From contig NZ_CP071060.1 in the NCBI RefSeq assembly GCF_017161445.1, forward strand, positions 1,116,001-1,180,000: DNA of 64,000 bases, read 5' to 3'. The translations under genes were made by a program, and so were the position numbers. The DNA comes from Niveibacterium microcysteis. Lineage in GTDB: Bacteria; Pseudomonadota; Gammaproteobacteria; Burkholderiales; Rhodocyclaceae. The first letter of the stretch is position 1; each line of letters opens with the position of its first letter. Below, piece by piece: positions 17,582 to 28,241 of this stretch. The notes under the pieces are model-generated. The model was not told where the DNA came from, ran no database searches, and saw only the letters and a program-made list of their open reading frames with translations.

Positions 17582-19786
17582 TCAGGTGCGCAGCGCGCGC
17601 AGTTCCTTGTTCATGAAGCGCACCCGCATTGCCAGCACGCAGGCGATGCCTTCGAAAATATGCGCCGCCGCCGCGCTCTGCGAATCGGCCAGCGCGTTGA
17701 AGCGTTCGCGCGACAGCACATAGCAATCGACTTCGTCGAGCGCTGTGGCGTCGGCAGCGCGGCGCGAGGGATCAAGGAAGCCCATCTCGCCGATGAAATC
17801 GCCGCGGCCGAACGTGCCGATATGCCAGTGGTCCTTGCCCTGCAGTGGTAGCACGACGCGGACGGTCCCCTTGCGGATGAATAGCAGTTCGTCCTCCGGG
17901 CCACCGAGATTGAGCACCTTGGTGCCCGCGGCGTAGCGGCGCTCTTCTATCACCGATGCGATGGCTGTCAGGCTGCCCGGCCTCCAGCCGAGCAGGGTTT
18001 CGATCTCGTCGAGTTCGAGCGGCGCTTCGTCGACCGGCGTCAGCCCCGGTTCAGTGCTGAGCATCTGGCTCTCGATCCATTCCAGCGCCTGATCCAGATC
18101 GCGGAAGGCGAGCGCCTTCTCGGTATCGCGCACCAGGCCCACCTCGCGCAGGTAGCGCTTCATCTTAAGACCACTGGGCAGGCCGCGGGGTATCTCGGTG
18201 AAGATCAGGTAGGCGCCGGCCGCGTCGAGGCGTTCCTTGATCTGCTCCAGCGCGTGCGTTGCGCTGAGATCCAGCGATTGCACCCGGCGCAGGTTCAGCA
18301 CGACATAGGTGCGCTGGCCGATCTCCGGTTCAAGAGCCTGGTAGAGCTGATTCGCGGTGCCGAAGAACAGCGCGCCCTGCAGCTCGACGATCACCATCTT
18401 GAACCCGTCGCGCAGCAGGATCTGCAGCTCAACCTCGTGCCGCACGACGCGCGAGAACATCTCGCCGCCTTCGAGCTTGCGTCGCAGGATCGTGCTGCGG
18501 CTTTGCTCGCGCAGGAACAGCACTGCGGCGAGGGCGATGCCCGCGCCGGACGCAGCGATCAGGTTGAACACCAGCGCTACGCCGATCACGGTGAGGATCA
18601 CGAGAAAGTCGAAGCGCGTCGATTCCGTGCGGAAGAAGGCGAGACTGTGCCAGTCGATCATGCGGTAGCCGACCACCAGCAGGATCGCGCCCAGTGCTGC
18701 GATCGGCACCCATGCTACGAGCGAGGACAACAGCAGAAAGGCGAGCAGCGCGAACAGCCCTTCCAGCATGCCGGAGCGACGTGTCTGCGCCCCGCTGGAA
18801 ACGTTAACCAGCGAGGCCCCCATGGTGCCCGCGCCAGGGATGCCGCCCAGCAGTGCGGACCCGATGTTGCCAAGGCCCTGGCCGATCATCTCGCGGTTGG
18901 GGTTGTGGTGCGACTTGGTCATTGCATCGAGCACCACGCAGGTCTTCAGCGTGTCGATTGACAGCAGGGCGGCCAGGGACAGCGCGGGCATGAAGACCTG
19001 CGCGAGCAGCGCGGGCGTCCAGGCGTGCAGCGTCAGCATGTGTTGCCCCATCGCGTCGAACAGATGCCCCTCGCTCTGGTTCAGCGGACCGACGATCAGC
19101 GGGTTGTGCTGCAGCTGCCACAGCGCCGGGTTGGCGCCTCCAAGTGCGAGATAAGCGAGCACGCCGCTGAGCAGCGCGATGATCGCGGCCGGCACCGCGC
19201 GTATCACGCGGGGAGCGCCGAGCATCACGCCGATGACGACCGCACCGACCAGCAGGGCCTCCCAGCGCCAGCCCTGCGGATGCAGCAGCGCGCCCCACAG
19301 ACTGGCGGTCTTGTCGGCACCCAGCACGCGGGGCAGCTGCCCGCCGATGATCGTCAGGCCCACGGCGGACAGATAACCGCTGACCACCGGATAGGGGATA
19401 TAGCGGATCAGTTTGCCGATGCCAGAGAGGCCGAAGGCGATCTGTAGGGCGCCGGCGATGAGCCCAATCAGCATCAGCATCAACAGCACGGTCTCGGGGG
19501 GTGTGCCGCGCCGGCCGAGATCCAGCGACAGCGCAGCGAGCAGGGCGGCCGCCGGAGCGCAGGGCGCGGTGATCAGCCGATCGGTGCCGCCGAATATTGA
19601 TGCAATCAAGCCCAGCGCGGTCGCGCCGAGAATCCCGGCCATCGCGCCGCGTGAGCCAAAGTCGTCGCCTAGCGGGGCGAAAATCGTCACGCCGAAGGCG
19701 ATAGCCGAGGGCAGCGCCACCAGCATCGCTGCCAGACCTCCCCACGCATCGCCGGCCCAAGCCTGCCGCGAGCCACCCGAATTCAT
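17582..19786 (-). CDS. SulP anion transporter fused to STAS and cyclic-nucleotide-binding domains
   Basis: 734 residues. Membrane SulP domain about 20-430 with ten or more helices and the signature GGIPGAGTMGASLVN; STAS domain about 450-545 (VIVELQGALFFGTA, then VLNLRRVQSLDLSATHAL); then a C-terminal CRP-like cyclic-nucleotide-binding domain about 590-720 (RYAAGTKVLNLGGPEDELLF, then FGRGDFIGEMGFLDPSRRAA). The PBC-type stretch GEMGFLDPSRRAA matches the phosphate-binding cassette, which suggests direct gating or regulation by cAMP or cGMP. Such three-part SulP proteins are known but less common than SulP-STAS alone. Substrate unknown. The divergent neighbour is a GH3 enzyme. Confidence 0.93.
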   Translation of the reverse strand: MNSGGSRQAWAGDAWGGLAAMLVALPSAIAFGVTIFAPLGDDFGSRGAMAGILGATALGLIASIFGGTDRLITAPCAPAAALLAALSLDLGRRGTPPETVLLMLMLIGLIAGALQIAFGLSGIGKLIRYIPYPVVSGYLSAVGLTIIGGQLPRVLGADKTASLWGALLHPQGWRWEALLVGAVVIGVMLGAPRVIRAVPAAIIALLSGVLAYLALGGANPALWQLQHNPLIVGPLNQSEGHLFDAMGQHMLTLHAWTPALLAQVFMPALSLAALLSIDTLKTCVVLDAMTKSHHNPNREMIGQGLGNIGSALLGGIPGAGTMGASLVNVSSGAQTRRSGMLEGLFALLAFLLLSSLVAWVPIAALGAILLVVGYRMIDWHSLAFFRTESTRFDFLVILTVIGVALVFNLIAASGAGIALAAVLFLREQSRSTILRRKLEGGEMFSRVVRHEVELQILLRDGFKMVIVELQGALFFGTANQLYQALEPEIGQRTYVVLNLRRVQSLDLSATHALEQIKERLDAAGAYLIFTEIPRGLPSGLKMKRYLREVGLVRDTEKALAFRDLDQALEWIESQMLSTEPGLTPVDEAPLELDEIETLLGWRPGSLTAIASVIEERRYAAGTKVLNLGGPEDELLFIRKGTVRVVLPLQGKDHWHIGTFGRGDFIGEMGFLDPSRRAADATALDEVDCYVLSRERFNALADSQSAAAAHIFEGIACVLAMRVRFMNKELRALRT

Positions 19787-20011
19787 GTTCCACGCCCCGG
19801 TTCTGTGACCGACATCGTTGCGCGTCGCCCGCGAGGGGCTCCTTATGGTTCAGCCTAGTCCCGGAACCTGCGCGCCACAACGCGATCGCGCATCGGATTT
19901 GCGCGAACACGCAGCAAACTCCGCAAGCCGGGACAGCCTCTGCGAAGCACCCACGCCCTAGAATCGACTGATCTGTCGCCGACTCGGCGCATCAGCCCTG
20001 GAGAGTGTCAC

Positions 20012-21952
20012 GTGAGGCTTGCTGGATCGATTCACTGTTCGTTCGCCGCCGTTCTGCTGTGTATCGCTGCCTGCGATGCCGGGGTCAGCCACGCTGCCAA
20101 GCCCGCGTCCGCTCCGACGCCTGCGCCCGTGCCGAAGAACGCGCGTTACAAGGACGCATCGCAGCCTGTCGAGGCACGGGTGGAGGATTTGCTGGCGCGC
20201 ATGACGCTGGCCGAGAAGATCGGCCAGATGACGCAGGCCGAGCGTGCGGAGGCGCGGCCGGGTGATGTGACGGCACTGATGCTCGGCAGCGTGCTCTCCG
20301 GCGGCGGCAGTGGGCCGAGCCCGAACAAGCCTGAGAGCTGGGCCAGCATGATCGACGCCTACCAGGACGCAGCCACCGCGACGCGGCTGGGCATACCGGT
20401 GATCTACGGCATCGACGCGGTGCACGGACACCAGTCGGTCATTGGCGCCACCGTGTTCCCGCAGATGATCGGCCTCGCCGCGGCGGGCGACGCCGATCTG
20501 ATGAAGCGCATCGGCGAGGTCACCGCCCGCGAGATGGCGGCAACCGGCATCTACTGGAACTTCAGCCCGATGGTCGCCGTAACGCAGGACATCCGTTGGG
20601 GCCGCGCCGCCGAATCACTGGGCGAAGATGCCGCCACGGTCGGCACGCTCGCCACCGCTTACGTTGGCGGGCTGATGGCGCCGATCGCACCGGACTCCGC
20701 GCAGATCCTGCCCACCGCCAAGCATTTCATCGGCGACGGCGGCACGGCGTGGGGGAGTTCGCGCCAGAGCATCATGGGCGTCCAGTACCGGCTCGACCAG
20801 GGCGACGCGCAAGGCGACAGCGAGGCGCTGCTTGCACGTTACCTGCCTCCCTACAAGGCTTTGATCGACGCCGGCACCGGCAGCGTGATGGCCAGTTTTT
20901 CGAGCTGGAACGGCGACAAGCTGCACGGTAATAACGCGCTGCTGACCGGCGTATTGAAGGAGCGACTCGGCTTCAAGGGCTTCGTGATCTCAGACTGGGA
21001 CGGCATCCAGCAACTGCCCGGCAGCTTCGAACAGCAGGTGACGACCGCCATCAACGCCGGCGTCGACATGGCCATGGTGCCGAAGGACTACCGCGCCTTC
21101 GTGCGCGTGCTGACCGACGCCGTGAACAAGGGCACTGTGCCGCAGGCGCGAATCGACGATGCGGTGCGCCGCATCCTGCGTGCCAAGTTCGCGATGGGGC
21201 TGTTCGAGCACCCACGCGCGCTACGCAGCCTGCAGGCCGAATTCGGCGGCGCGGCCCATCGGGCGGTCGCGCGTGAGGCGGTCGCCAAGTCGGCGACGCT
21301 GCTGAAGAACGCGGGCGCTTTGCCTTTGGCGCGCGGCAAGTCGATCTTCGTTGCCGGCGAATTCGCCGACAACCTAGGCTTCCAGTCCGGCGGCTGGACC
21401 TTGCAATGGCAGGGCGTCAGCGGCAACGGCGAGATCGTCGGCACCACGCTACTCGAAGGCATCAAACAGGTCGGCGGCGCGACGACGGCTGTCAGCTTCA
21501 AGGAAGACGGCAAGCTCGACGGCCGCGCCGATGTAGGCATCGTGTTTGTCGGCGAACCGCCCTACGCCGAAGGTGTGGGCGACCGAGACATCGACGAGCT
21601 TGCGCTCGATCGGCGTGAAGTGAGCGCCATCGACGCCATGCGCAGCCGCGTCGACAAACTCGTGCTGGTCGTCGTTGCCGGCCGGCCGCAGTTGCTCGAC
21701 AAGGTCATCGACAAGGTCGATGCCGTCGTGATGGCCTGGCTACCCGGCAGCGAAGGCGCTGGTCTGGCTGACGTGCTGTTCGGCGACAAACCCTTCACCG
21801 GCCGCCTGCCAGTCGGCTGGCCCGCTAGCGCGGCCGGTTACCAACGCGCCGATGCACCGCTCGACATGCGGTGCGCGAGTTTGGTGTGGGCTTTGGGCTA
21901 TGGCATGGACGTCAGCGGTAAGGCGCTTGGGCCGGGGCGATGCACGCGCTAA
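20012..21952 (+). CDS. glycoside hydrolase family 3 (beta-glucosidase-type) lipoprotein
   Basis: 646 residues starting at GTG 20012 (GGAG about 9 nt upstream). A signal sequence with a possible lipobox (CIAAC, Cys about 21) implies attachment to a membrane in the envelope. The N-terminal GH3 barrel (about 45-390) contains GIDAVHGHQSV and KHFIGDGGT, and the nucleophile Asp in FVISDWDGI (about 328). The C-terminal alpha/beta sandwich follows (about 420-640). The fibronectin-III-like third domain of longer BglX-type enzymes is absent. It probably releases glucose from beta-glucan oligomers or cellodextrins. No sugar operon surrounds it. Confidence 0.93.
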   Translation: MRLAGSIHCSFAAVLLCIAACDAGVSHAAKPASAPTPAPVPKNARYKDASQPVEARVEDLLARMTLAEKIGQMTQAERAEARPGDVTALMLGSVLSGGGSGPSPNKPESWASMIDAYQDAATATRLGIPVIYGIDAVHGHQSVIGATVFPQMIGLAAAGDADLMKRIGEVTAREMAATGIYWNFSPMVAVTQDIRWGRAAESLGEDAATVGTLATAYVGGLMAPIAPDSAQILPTAKHFIGDGGTAWGSSRQSIMGVQYRLDQGDAQGDSEALLARYLPPYKALIDAGTGSVMASFSSWNGDKLHGNNALLTGVLKERLGFKGFVISDWDGIQQLPGSFEQQVTTAINAGVDMAMVPKDYRAFVRVLTDAVNKGTVPQARIDDAVRRILRAKFAMGLFEHPRALRSLQAEFGGAAHRAVAREAVAKSATLLKNAGALPLARGKSIFVAGEFADNLGFQSGGWTLQWQGVSGNGEIVGTTLLEGIKQVGGATTAVSFKEDGKLDGRADVGIVFVGEPPYAEGVGDRDIDELALDRREVSAIDAMRSRVDKLVLVVVAGRPQLLDKVIDKVDAVVMAWLPGSEGAGLADVLFGDKPFTGRLPVGWPASAAGYQRADAPLDMRCASLVWALGYGMDVSGKALGPGRCTR

Positions 21953-22010
21953 GGTCGCGACGTTCTTTCCACCGTGAGGCAGACGTCCTGCGAGGCAAAT
22001 GCGCTAGGGT

Positions 22011-22943
22011 TTAGCAGTGTTCCCAGAAAAGCTCGTTCCATGGCCGTAGGTCCATCTCGCTGGACCACGCCGATCGCGGCTGCCGGTGCAGAGCGATGAT
22101 GGTTTCGGAAATGTGCACAGGGTCGGACTGCGGCCCGCCGTCGTCGCGCTGGACGCCTTCATGGATGTCAGCATCGATGACGATATGGGCGACATGGATG
22201 CCCTGAGACCACAGCTCACGAGCCAGCACCTGCGCGAGCGCGCGCTGACCGAATTTGCCCACCGCGAGGTTCAGGTGGCCGGCGCGGCCGAGCAGGGACG
22301 ATGTGGAGCCGGTCAGGATGATCGTCCCACGTTGAAGCGGAAGCATCGCGCGTGCGGACTCGCGCGCGACCAGGAACGAACCCAGACAGTTCTTCCGCCA
22401 GCCTTCCTCGAACGCAGGCACTTCGATATCGACGGTAAGCCCCGGGCCGAAGCTCTGCAGGGCATAGACAACCAGATTGGGCGCGCCATGGTTGGCTGTG
22501 ACTTTAGCGAAGAGCTCGGCGACCGAGGCCTCATTCGTCGCGTCGCAGCCGTACGCAAATGCGGTGCCGCCCTCGCGCTCAATTTGCGCGACTAGCGTAT
22601 CCAGGCGTACCGCATTGCGCGCAGCAACAACGACCGCCATCCCATCATGCGCGAGCCGCCGAGCGAGCGCGTGGCCATAACCCGGCCCAACGCCAACGAT
22701 CATGGCGATCTCTTTCTCTCGTGACTGCGGCAAGTCCTGGGTTGTTGCCAGAGGAGCGTGTGTTGGGGCGTGGCTGGGCTTGGGCGCGGCGAGCCAGCGA
22801 CGGTGTCGCGCTGCTGCGAGGCGCACGCGCCGTGCGGCGTTGCGAGTGACCGGAACGGATCGATCCAGCCGGAACACCACGGCGATTGGACCGAAAGGAA
22901 TGGCGCGCCAGCGCTTGAGGCTCTTCCAGAGTTCTCGCAGCAT
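22011..22943 (-). CDS. SDR-family protein lacking the catalytic Tyr, with basic N-terminal extension
   Basis: 310 residues from ATG 22943 (GAGG 7 nt upstream). Residues 1-78 are Arg/Pro-rich and unlike SDRs. The Rossmann domain begins EIAMIVGVGPGYGHALARRL (about 79-98), then NNAG is replaced by VYALQSFG. The place of the YxxxK pair reads LAVGK: Lys is kept but the Tyr is Leu. A subfamily of SDRs (with GIHVAHIVIDADI, as here) shares this loss, so activity may differ or be absent. An internal ATG at 22703 would give 230 residues, but it would cut off part of the first beta strand and has a weak RBS. Confidence 0.8.
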   Translation of the reverse strand: MLRELWKSLKRWRAIPFGPIAVVFRLDRSVPVTRNAARRVRLAAARHRRWLAAPKPSHAPTHAPLATTQDLPQSREKEIAMIVGVGPGYGHALARRLAHDGMAVVVAARNAVRLDTLVAQIEREGGTAFAYGCDATNEASVAELFAKVTANHGAPNLVVYALQSFGPGLTVDIEVPAFEEGWRKNCLGSFLVARESARAMLPLQRGTIILTGSTSSLLGRAGHLNLAVGKFGQRALAQVLARELWSQGIHVAHIVIDADIHEGVQRDDGGPQSDPVHISETIIALHRQPRSAWSSEMDLRPWNELFWEHC

Positions 22944-23246
22944 GTTGCCCCCTCAGTCGTGAGCCTACCCCTGCGCGCGCCTCGCAAATCGAGCGTGATG
23001 GTGTTGCACGAGGGGATTGCGCTGAGCGAAGTCGCCAGACTAGGCCGCGCCGGCGAGCGGCAGGATTGATGCGGATCAGCCGAGCCCGCCGCAGCGAAAC
23101 CCCTCATCGACATTTGCGACCGGCGTCGCGACATATGTCACGAAACCGGGTGATGGTGCGTCGCGAGCCTGATCGTCAGGCTTGGCTCCTGCAAGGGCGG
23201 TAAAATGCCGGCCTTCCGTGAATCGGGCTTTTCTTGCCCTATCGAG
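22944..23246. other. intergenic region between SDR gene and hrpA
   Basis: About 300 bases between divergent genes. A TAAAAT at 23200-23205 is a plausible -10 for hrpA; the matching -35 is not clear. Nothing else was recognised. Confidence 0.45.
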
Positions 23247-26200
23247 ATGGCTCCGCCGCAACTGATTGACCTCGTCCTCTCCGCCGACCGTCCGCGCTTG
23301 CGCCGCGCGCTGCGCGAGCTGCCTCAGCGCGCAAATGCGCTTGCCGACTTGCCGGAGACCTTGCGCGCGAAGTTCGAGTCCTCGATTGCCGAGCGCGCGG
23401 CGCGCAAGGCGAACCTGCCCAAGCCCAGCTTCCCGGAAGAGCTGCCGGTCAGCGGTCGGCGTGCGGAGATCGCGGAGGCGATTCGTACGCACCAGGTGGT
23501 GATCGTTTGCGGCGAGACCGGCTCGGGCAAGACGACGCAGCTTCCGAAGATCTGCCTGGAATTGGGCAGGGGCGAGGCGGGGCTGATCGGGCATACGCAG
23601 CCGCGGCGGCTGGCGGCGCGTGCGACCGCGACGCGCATCGCTGAGGAATTGCAGAGCGAGCTGGGCACGACGGTCGGCTTCAAGGTGCGCTTCACCGACC
23701 ACACGAAACGCGAGAGCTACATCAAGCTGATGACCGACGGCATCCTGCTCGCCGAAACGCAGGGTGACCCGCTGCTGGCCGCCTACGACACGCTGATCAT
23801 CGACGAGGCGCATGAACGCAGCCTCAACATCGACTTCCTGCTCGGCTTCCTCAAGCAACTGCTGCCCAAGCGGCCGGACCTGAAGGTGATCGTGACCTCG
23901 GCGACGCTGGACGCCGAGCGCTTCGCCAACCACTTCGCGCAGCACGGAAAGCCTGCGCCGGTGATCGAGGTGTCCGGCCGGCTTTACCCGATCGAGGTGC
24001 GTTACCGCCCGATCGAGGACGAGGATGCGGTCGAGAAGCCGCCTGTGCGCGCAGGCGTGCGGGTCGCGGAATCGAAGAGCCGCAATCCGAGTCGTGGCAA
24101 AAGCGAGGACCTGTACGAGGCGATCTGCGACGCGGTGAGCGAGCTGCAGCGCGAGGGGCCGGGCGACGTGCTGGTCTTCCTGCCCGGCGAGCGCGAGATC
24201 CGCGAGGCGGCCGAGGCGCTGAGGAAGAACCACCCTCCGGGGGCTGAGATCCTGCCGCTGTTCGCACGCCAGACCGCCGCCGAGCAGGCGCGCGTGTTCT
24301 CGCGCTCGAACGGGCGCCGCGTGGTGCTCTCGACCAACGTGGCCGAGACCTCGCTGACGGTGCCGGGCATCCGCTACGTGGTCGATTCGGGGCTGGCGCG
24401 GATGAACCGCTACAGCCACCGCAACAAGGTCGAACTGTTGCAGATCGAGAAGATCGCGCAGTCCGCCGCCAAGCAGCGCGCGGGCCGCTGTGGCCGGGTG
24501 CAGAACGGCATCTGCATCCGCCTCTACGACGAGGAGGATTTCAACCGCCGGCTGGCGCACACCGAGCCGGAGATCCTGCGCTCCTCGCTGGCGGGCGTGA
24601 TCCTGCGCATGAAGTCCTTGCGGCTGGGCGCGGTGGAGGAATTCCCCTTCCTCGAAGCGCCGCTGCCGCGGATGATCGCCGACGGCTACCAGCTGCTGAA
24701 CGAGTTGGGTGCGACCGACGATGCGAACAACCTCACCGCCATCGGCCGCGAGCTTGCCAAGCTGCCGCTGGACCCGAAAATCGGCCGCATGATCCTCGCC
24801 GCGCGCGACCGCGGCGCGCTGCGCGAGGTGCTGATCATCGCCGCCGCGCTGTCGGTGCAGGACCCGCGCGAGCGGCCGCAGGAACAAAGCGGCACTGCCG
24901 ACCAGGCGCATGCGAAGTTCCGCTCGTCGCCGGATTCAAAGGACGAGCCGAAGAGCGAATTCCTGTGGTTCGTGAATGCCTGGAAGGCCTTCGATCACAT
25001 CTGGAAGCACGAGTCGTCGAGCAAGCAGAAAGCCTGGTGCAAGCAGCACTTCCTCAACTGGATGCGGATGCGTGAGTGGCGCGACATCCACGGCCAGCTG
25101 CATTCGCTGTGCGCCGAGCACGGCTGGAAGGAGAGCGAGCTACCTGCTTCGTATGAAGCGATCCACAAGGCGCTGCTGACGGGCCTGCTCGGTCACATCG
25201 GCTGCCGAGTCGAAGATGCTTCGGGGCCGGCGGCCGGCAGTTATCTGGGAGCGCGCGCAATCAAGTTCTGGCCGCACCCCGGCTCGTATCTGAAGAAGAC
25301 CGTCGGCAAGTGGCTGATGGCCGCCGAGCTGATCGACACCTCGCGGCTCTACGCCCGCTGTATCGCCAAGATCGAGCCGGAGTGGGTGGAGGAGGTGGGC
25401 GCCCACCTGATCAAGCGCAGCGTCTACGAGCCGCACTGGGAGAAGAAGTTCGGCGCCGTGCGCGCATGGGAACGCGGTGTGCTGCATGGCATCACGCTCT
25501 ACCCGCGGCGTGCGGTGGGCTATGCCGAGCACGACCCCAAGCTGTGCCGCGAGTTGCTGATCCGCGAAGGCCTGGTGCAGGGCGATGTCGACGAAGCTGC
25601 CCTGCGGCAGATGGGCTTCCTGACGCACAACCAGCGCCTGATGGCCGAGATCGAGCGCCTCGAACATAAAACCCGCCGCCCCGACGTGCTGGTTGACGAC
25701 GAGCTGATCTACGCCTTCTACGATGCGCAGATTCCGGACAACGTCACTGACCTGCGCAGCTTCGAGGCGTGGCGCAAGACGGCCGAGCGCGGCAACGCCA
25801 AGGGCCTGTTCCTGGTGCGCGAGCAGCTGATGCGGCACGAGGCCGAGGGCGCGACCAGCGACCGCTTCCCGGCCGGTTTCGAGGTGCTGGGGCAGAAGCT
25901 CAAGCTCACGTATCTGCACGAGCCGAACGACGCGGAGGACGGCGTCACGCTCACCGTGCCGCTGGCGATGCTCAACCAGATTCCACTCGCGCGCTGCGAG
26001 TGGCTGGTGCCGGGCCTGCTGGAAGAGAAGGTCACGGCGCTGCTCAAGACCGTGCCGCAGAAGCATCGCCATCGCTTGCAGCCGATCGGGCAGAGCAGCA
26101 AGGCTTTCATCGAACAGGTCGAGGCGGGCGAGGTGAATCGCGAAGACGGCCTGATGCGCGCGCTGCAGAAATTCGTCGAGGACCGCGTCTCGCTGAAGCT

Positions 26201-27365
26201 GCCGCTGGAGAGCTTCCGGCCCGAGAACCTCAACCCGCACTGCTTCATGAACTTCCGCGTCATCGACGAGCACGGCCGCGTGCTGGGCATGTCGCGCAAC
26301 CTGCCGGAGCTGCGCACGCGGCTCAAGGACCAGGTGCAGGCGGCCTTCAAGGCGGCGCAGGTGCCGGGGTCGATGGGGGCGCAGCTGGCGGCACTGAAGG
26401 TGGCAGGCAAGCCGGCGGAAGTATCGCCTGAGCCTGCACAGCGCGGGGCCGCCGCGAAGCCGGGCGCCCCATCGCCGCAGGCGGAGGCGCCCGCGAAGAG
26501 TCAGCCGGCGCAGCTCACCGGCCTCACCAGCTGGAGCTTCGGCGAACTGCCCGAACTGCTCGAAGTGAAGGTCGCCGGCCGCATGGTCATCGGCTTCCCC
26601 GCGCTGCAGGACGACGGCGAGTCGGTGAGTCTGACTGCAGTCGACACCGAGGAGGAGGCCGCGCGCGTGCATCGCAAGGGCCTCGCACGACTCTTCGCGC
26701 TCACGCTGAAGGACCAGGTCAAGGCGGTCGAGAAGTTGCCCGGCCTGCGCGAGCTGGCGCTGCACTTCATCCCCTTCGGCACCGAAGCGGAGTTGAAGGC
26801 GCAGCTCGTCGCCGCGACGCTGGAACGCACCTGCCTGATGGACCCGCTGCCGACTAACGCGGATGCCTTCGCACAACGCGCGCAGGACGCCAAGTCACGC
26901 ATCTCGCTGGTCGCGCAGGAGCTGATGCGCCTGGCCGGTGCGCTGGTCGTCGAGCACGCTTCACTGACCAAGCGCTTCCTCACGCTCAAGGGCCAGCCCG
27001 ACACGCTCGCCGACCTGCAGCAGCAGCTCGCCAAGCTGATGCCGAAGAACTTCCTGCTCGCGTACCCGTTCGAAAAGCTCACGCACTTCAGCCGCTACCT
27101 CAAGGCGATGGGCGTGCGCATCGACAAGCTGCGCACCAACCCTGCGCGCGACCTGCAACTGCTCGCCGAATGGAAGTCGCTCGCCCAGCCCTTCGAGCGC
27201 GAATGGCTCGCCAAGGCCAAGGCCGGCGTGATCGACCCGCAGCTCGAGGAATTCCGTTGGCTGCTCGAAGAGCTCCGCGTGGGGCTCTTTGCGCAGGAGC
27301 TCAAGACGCCGATGCCGGTCAGCGTGAAGCGGCTGCAGAAGATCTGGGACGCGCGGCCGCGCTGA
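23247..27365 (+). CDS. hrpA: ATP-dependent RNA helicase HrpA (DEAH box)
   Basis: 1372 residues. Walker [14 protein letters not shown] about 88-100, DEAH box [11 protein letters not shown] about 184, SAT motif VTSATLD about 217, and motif [10 protein letters not shown] about 408-420. Helicase-associated and OB-like domains follow, then the DUF3418-type C-terminal region. A Pro/Ala-rich linker (about 1055-1095) precedes the last part. It remodels RNA and ribosomes; E. coli HrpA rescues stalled or collided ribosomes. The frame is open to ATG 23205, but that ATG overlaps a TAAAAT -10-like sequence, so the ATG at 23247, which also fits the family N-terminus, is used. Confidence 0.95.
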   Translation: MAPPQLIDLVLSADRPRLRRALRELPQRANALADLPETLRAKFESSIAERAARKANLPKPSFPEELPVSGRRAEIAEAIRTHQVVIVCGETGSGKTTQLPKICLELGRGEAGLIGHTQPRRLAARATATRIAEELQSELGTTVGFKVRFTDHTKRESYIKLMTDGILLAETQGDPLLAAYDTLIIDEAHERSLNIDFLLGFLKQLLPKRPDLKVIVTSATLDAERFANHFAQHGKPAPVIEVSGRLYPIEVRYRPIEDEDAVEKPPVRAGVRVAESKSRNPSRGKSEDLYEAICDAVSELQREGPGDVLVFLPGEREIREAAEALRKNHPPGAEILPLFARQTAAEQARVFSRSNGRRVVLSTNVAETSLTVPGIRYVVDSGLARMNRYSHRNKVELLQIEKIAQSAAKQRAGRCGRVQNGICIRLYDEEDFNRRLAHTEPEILRSSLAGVILRMKSLRLGAVEEFPFLEAPLPRMIADGYQLLNELGATDDANNLTAIGRELAKLPLDPKIGRMILAARDRGALREVLIIAAALSVQDPRERPQEQSGTADQAHAKFRSSPDSKDEPKSEFLWFVNAWKAFDHIWKHESSSKQKAWCKQHFLNWMRMREWRDIHGQLHSLCAEHGWKESELPASYEAIHKALLTGLLGHIGCRVEDASGPAAGSYLGARAIKFWPHPGSYLKKTVGKWLMAAELIDTSRLYARCIAKIEPEWVEEVGAHLIKRSVYEPHWEKKFGAVRAWERGVLHGITLYPRRAVGYAEHDPKLCRELLIREGLVQGDVDEAALRQMGFLTHNQRLMAEIERLEHKTRRPDVLVDDELIYAFYDAQIPDNVTDLRSFEAWRKTAERGNAKGLFLVREQLMRHEAEGATSDRFPAGFEVLGQKLKLTYLHEPNDAEDGVTLTVPLAMLNQIPLARCEWLVPGLLEEKVTALLKTVPQKHRHRLQPIGQSSKAFIEQVEAGEVNREDGLMRALQKFVEDRVSLKLPLESFRPENLNPHCFMNFRVIDEHGRVLGMSRNLPELRTRLKDQVQAAFKAAQVPGSMGAQLAALKVAGKPAEVSPEPAQRGAAAKPGAPSPQAEAPAKSQPAQLTGLTSWSFGELPELLEVKVAGRMVIGFPALQDDGESVSLTAVDTEEEAARVHRKGLARLFALTLKDQVKAVEKLPGLRELALHFIPFGTEAELKAQLVAATLERTCLMDPLPTNADAFAQRAQDAKSRISLVAQELMRLAGALVVEHASLTKRFLTLKGQPDTLADLQQQLAKLMPKNFLLAYPFEKLTHFSRYLKAMGVRIDKLRTNPARDLQLLAEWKSLAQPFEREWLAKAKAGVIDPQLEEFRWLLEELRVGLFAQELKTPMPVSVKRLQKIWDARPR

Positions 27366-27479
27366 TGTGCTTTCGTCTTTTGCCCGCCGTGTTCGCTGTG
27401 ACCAGGTTTTCCCGTGCCGCCAGCAAAGATGGCGCGCGGCCGGTGCGGTGCAAATAGTTTCCCACCTTGAACGACGCCC

Positions 27480-27875
27480 ATGACCCCACGCCGCATCCAT
27501 CACGCTGCCATCATCTGCAGCGACTACGCACGTTCAAAGCGCTTTTACACCGAGGTGCTGGGGCTGCGGGTTGTAGCCGAGACTTACCGAGCGGCGCGTG
27601 ATTCGTGGAAGCTGGATCTGGCGCTGCCGGACGGTGCGCAGATCGAGCTGTTCTCTTTCCCCGGTGCGCCGCCTCGGCCGTCGTGGCCGGAGGCGCAGGG
27701 CTTGCGGCACCTGGCGTTCGTGGTAGACAACCTCGACGCGGAGCTCGCTGCGCTGACGGCTGCCGGCGTGGAGGTGGAGCCGGTGCGGGTCGACGAGCTC
27801 ACCGGTGCGCGCTACACGTTTTTTGCGGACCCGGACGGACTGCCCTTGGAGCTGGTTGAACCCCGCCAGGGGTGA
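27480..27875 (+). CDS. VOC superfamily protein (YaeR/SMU1112c type)
   Basis: 131 residues, one vicinal-oxygen-chelate domain made of two beta-alpha-beta-beta-beta modules. The family pattern RRIHHAAIICSDYARSKRFY opens the protein; IELFSFPGAPPRP marks the middle; the end FFADPDGLPLELVEP is typical. Candidate metal ligands are the His near residue 7-8, Glu about 57, His about 77 and Glu about 127. Glyoxalase-like fold; the substrate of this subfamily is unknown. Starts 114 bp after hrpA on the same strand. Confidence 0.9.
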   Translation: MTPRRIHHAAIICSDYARSKRFYTEVLGLRVVAETYRAARDSWKLDLALPDGAQIELFSFPGAPPRPSWPEAQGLRHLAFVVDNLDAELAALTAAGVEVEPVRVDELTGARYTFFADPDGLPLELVEPRQG

Positions 27876-27908
27876 TCGAGGCCAAGGGCGCGCCAATGGT
27901 GACCGCGC

Positions 27909-28202
27909 CTAGAGGCGGACGCGCAATTCCCCCGCGGCGTCGCGGAACAGTTGTGCGTCGCCGAAGCGGGCGCGTACCGGATTCGGTGGCGACGAATCGC
28001 TCAGCGTTTGCGTGCCGGTGTTGCGCCGTGGCGGCGTGACTGCGAGCGAGGCTGGGTCGATGGTGTGCCCGTGGCGTGCTGCGATTGCAGCAAGGGCCAC
28101 CACGCGCAGGCCCTCGGCATCGGCGGCGGCACGTAGTTCGGCAAGCAGCGCGGCGTCCGAGCGGGCGATCCGCAGGAATGTGCTGAGCGCTTCGGTACTC
28201 AT
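27909..28202 (-). CDS. Nif11-like peptide with Ser/Thr/Pro-rich tail
   Basis: 97 residues. The N-terminal half (ALSTFLRIARSDAALLAEL, then VVALAAIAARHGHTIDPASL) resembles the Nif11 leader domain found on precursor peptides and on stand-alone proteins. The second half is low-complexity and Ser/Thr/Pro-rich (TPPRRNTGTQTLSDSSPPNP), then a charged end. It has no Cys and no GG or GA cleavage site, so it is not an obvious lanthipeptide precursor. It lies 39 bp downstream of a GT2 glycosyltransferase on the same strand, probably cotranscribed. The Nif11 assignment is by eye and moderate. Confidence 0.6.
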   Translation of the reverse strand: MSTEALSTFLRIARSDAALLAELRAAADAEGLRVVALAAIAARHGHTIDPASLAVTPPRRNTGTQTLSDSSPPNPVRARFGDAQLFRDAAGELRVRL

Positions 28203-28241
28203 CGATGTCCTCCCGAGTGAAGCGGTACGGTCAACGCAAGT

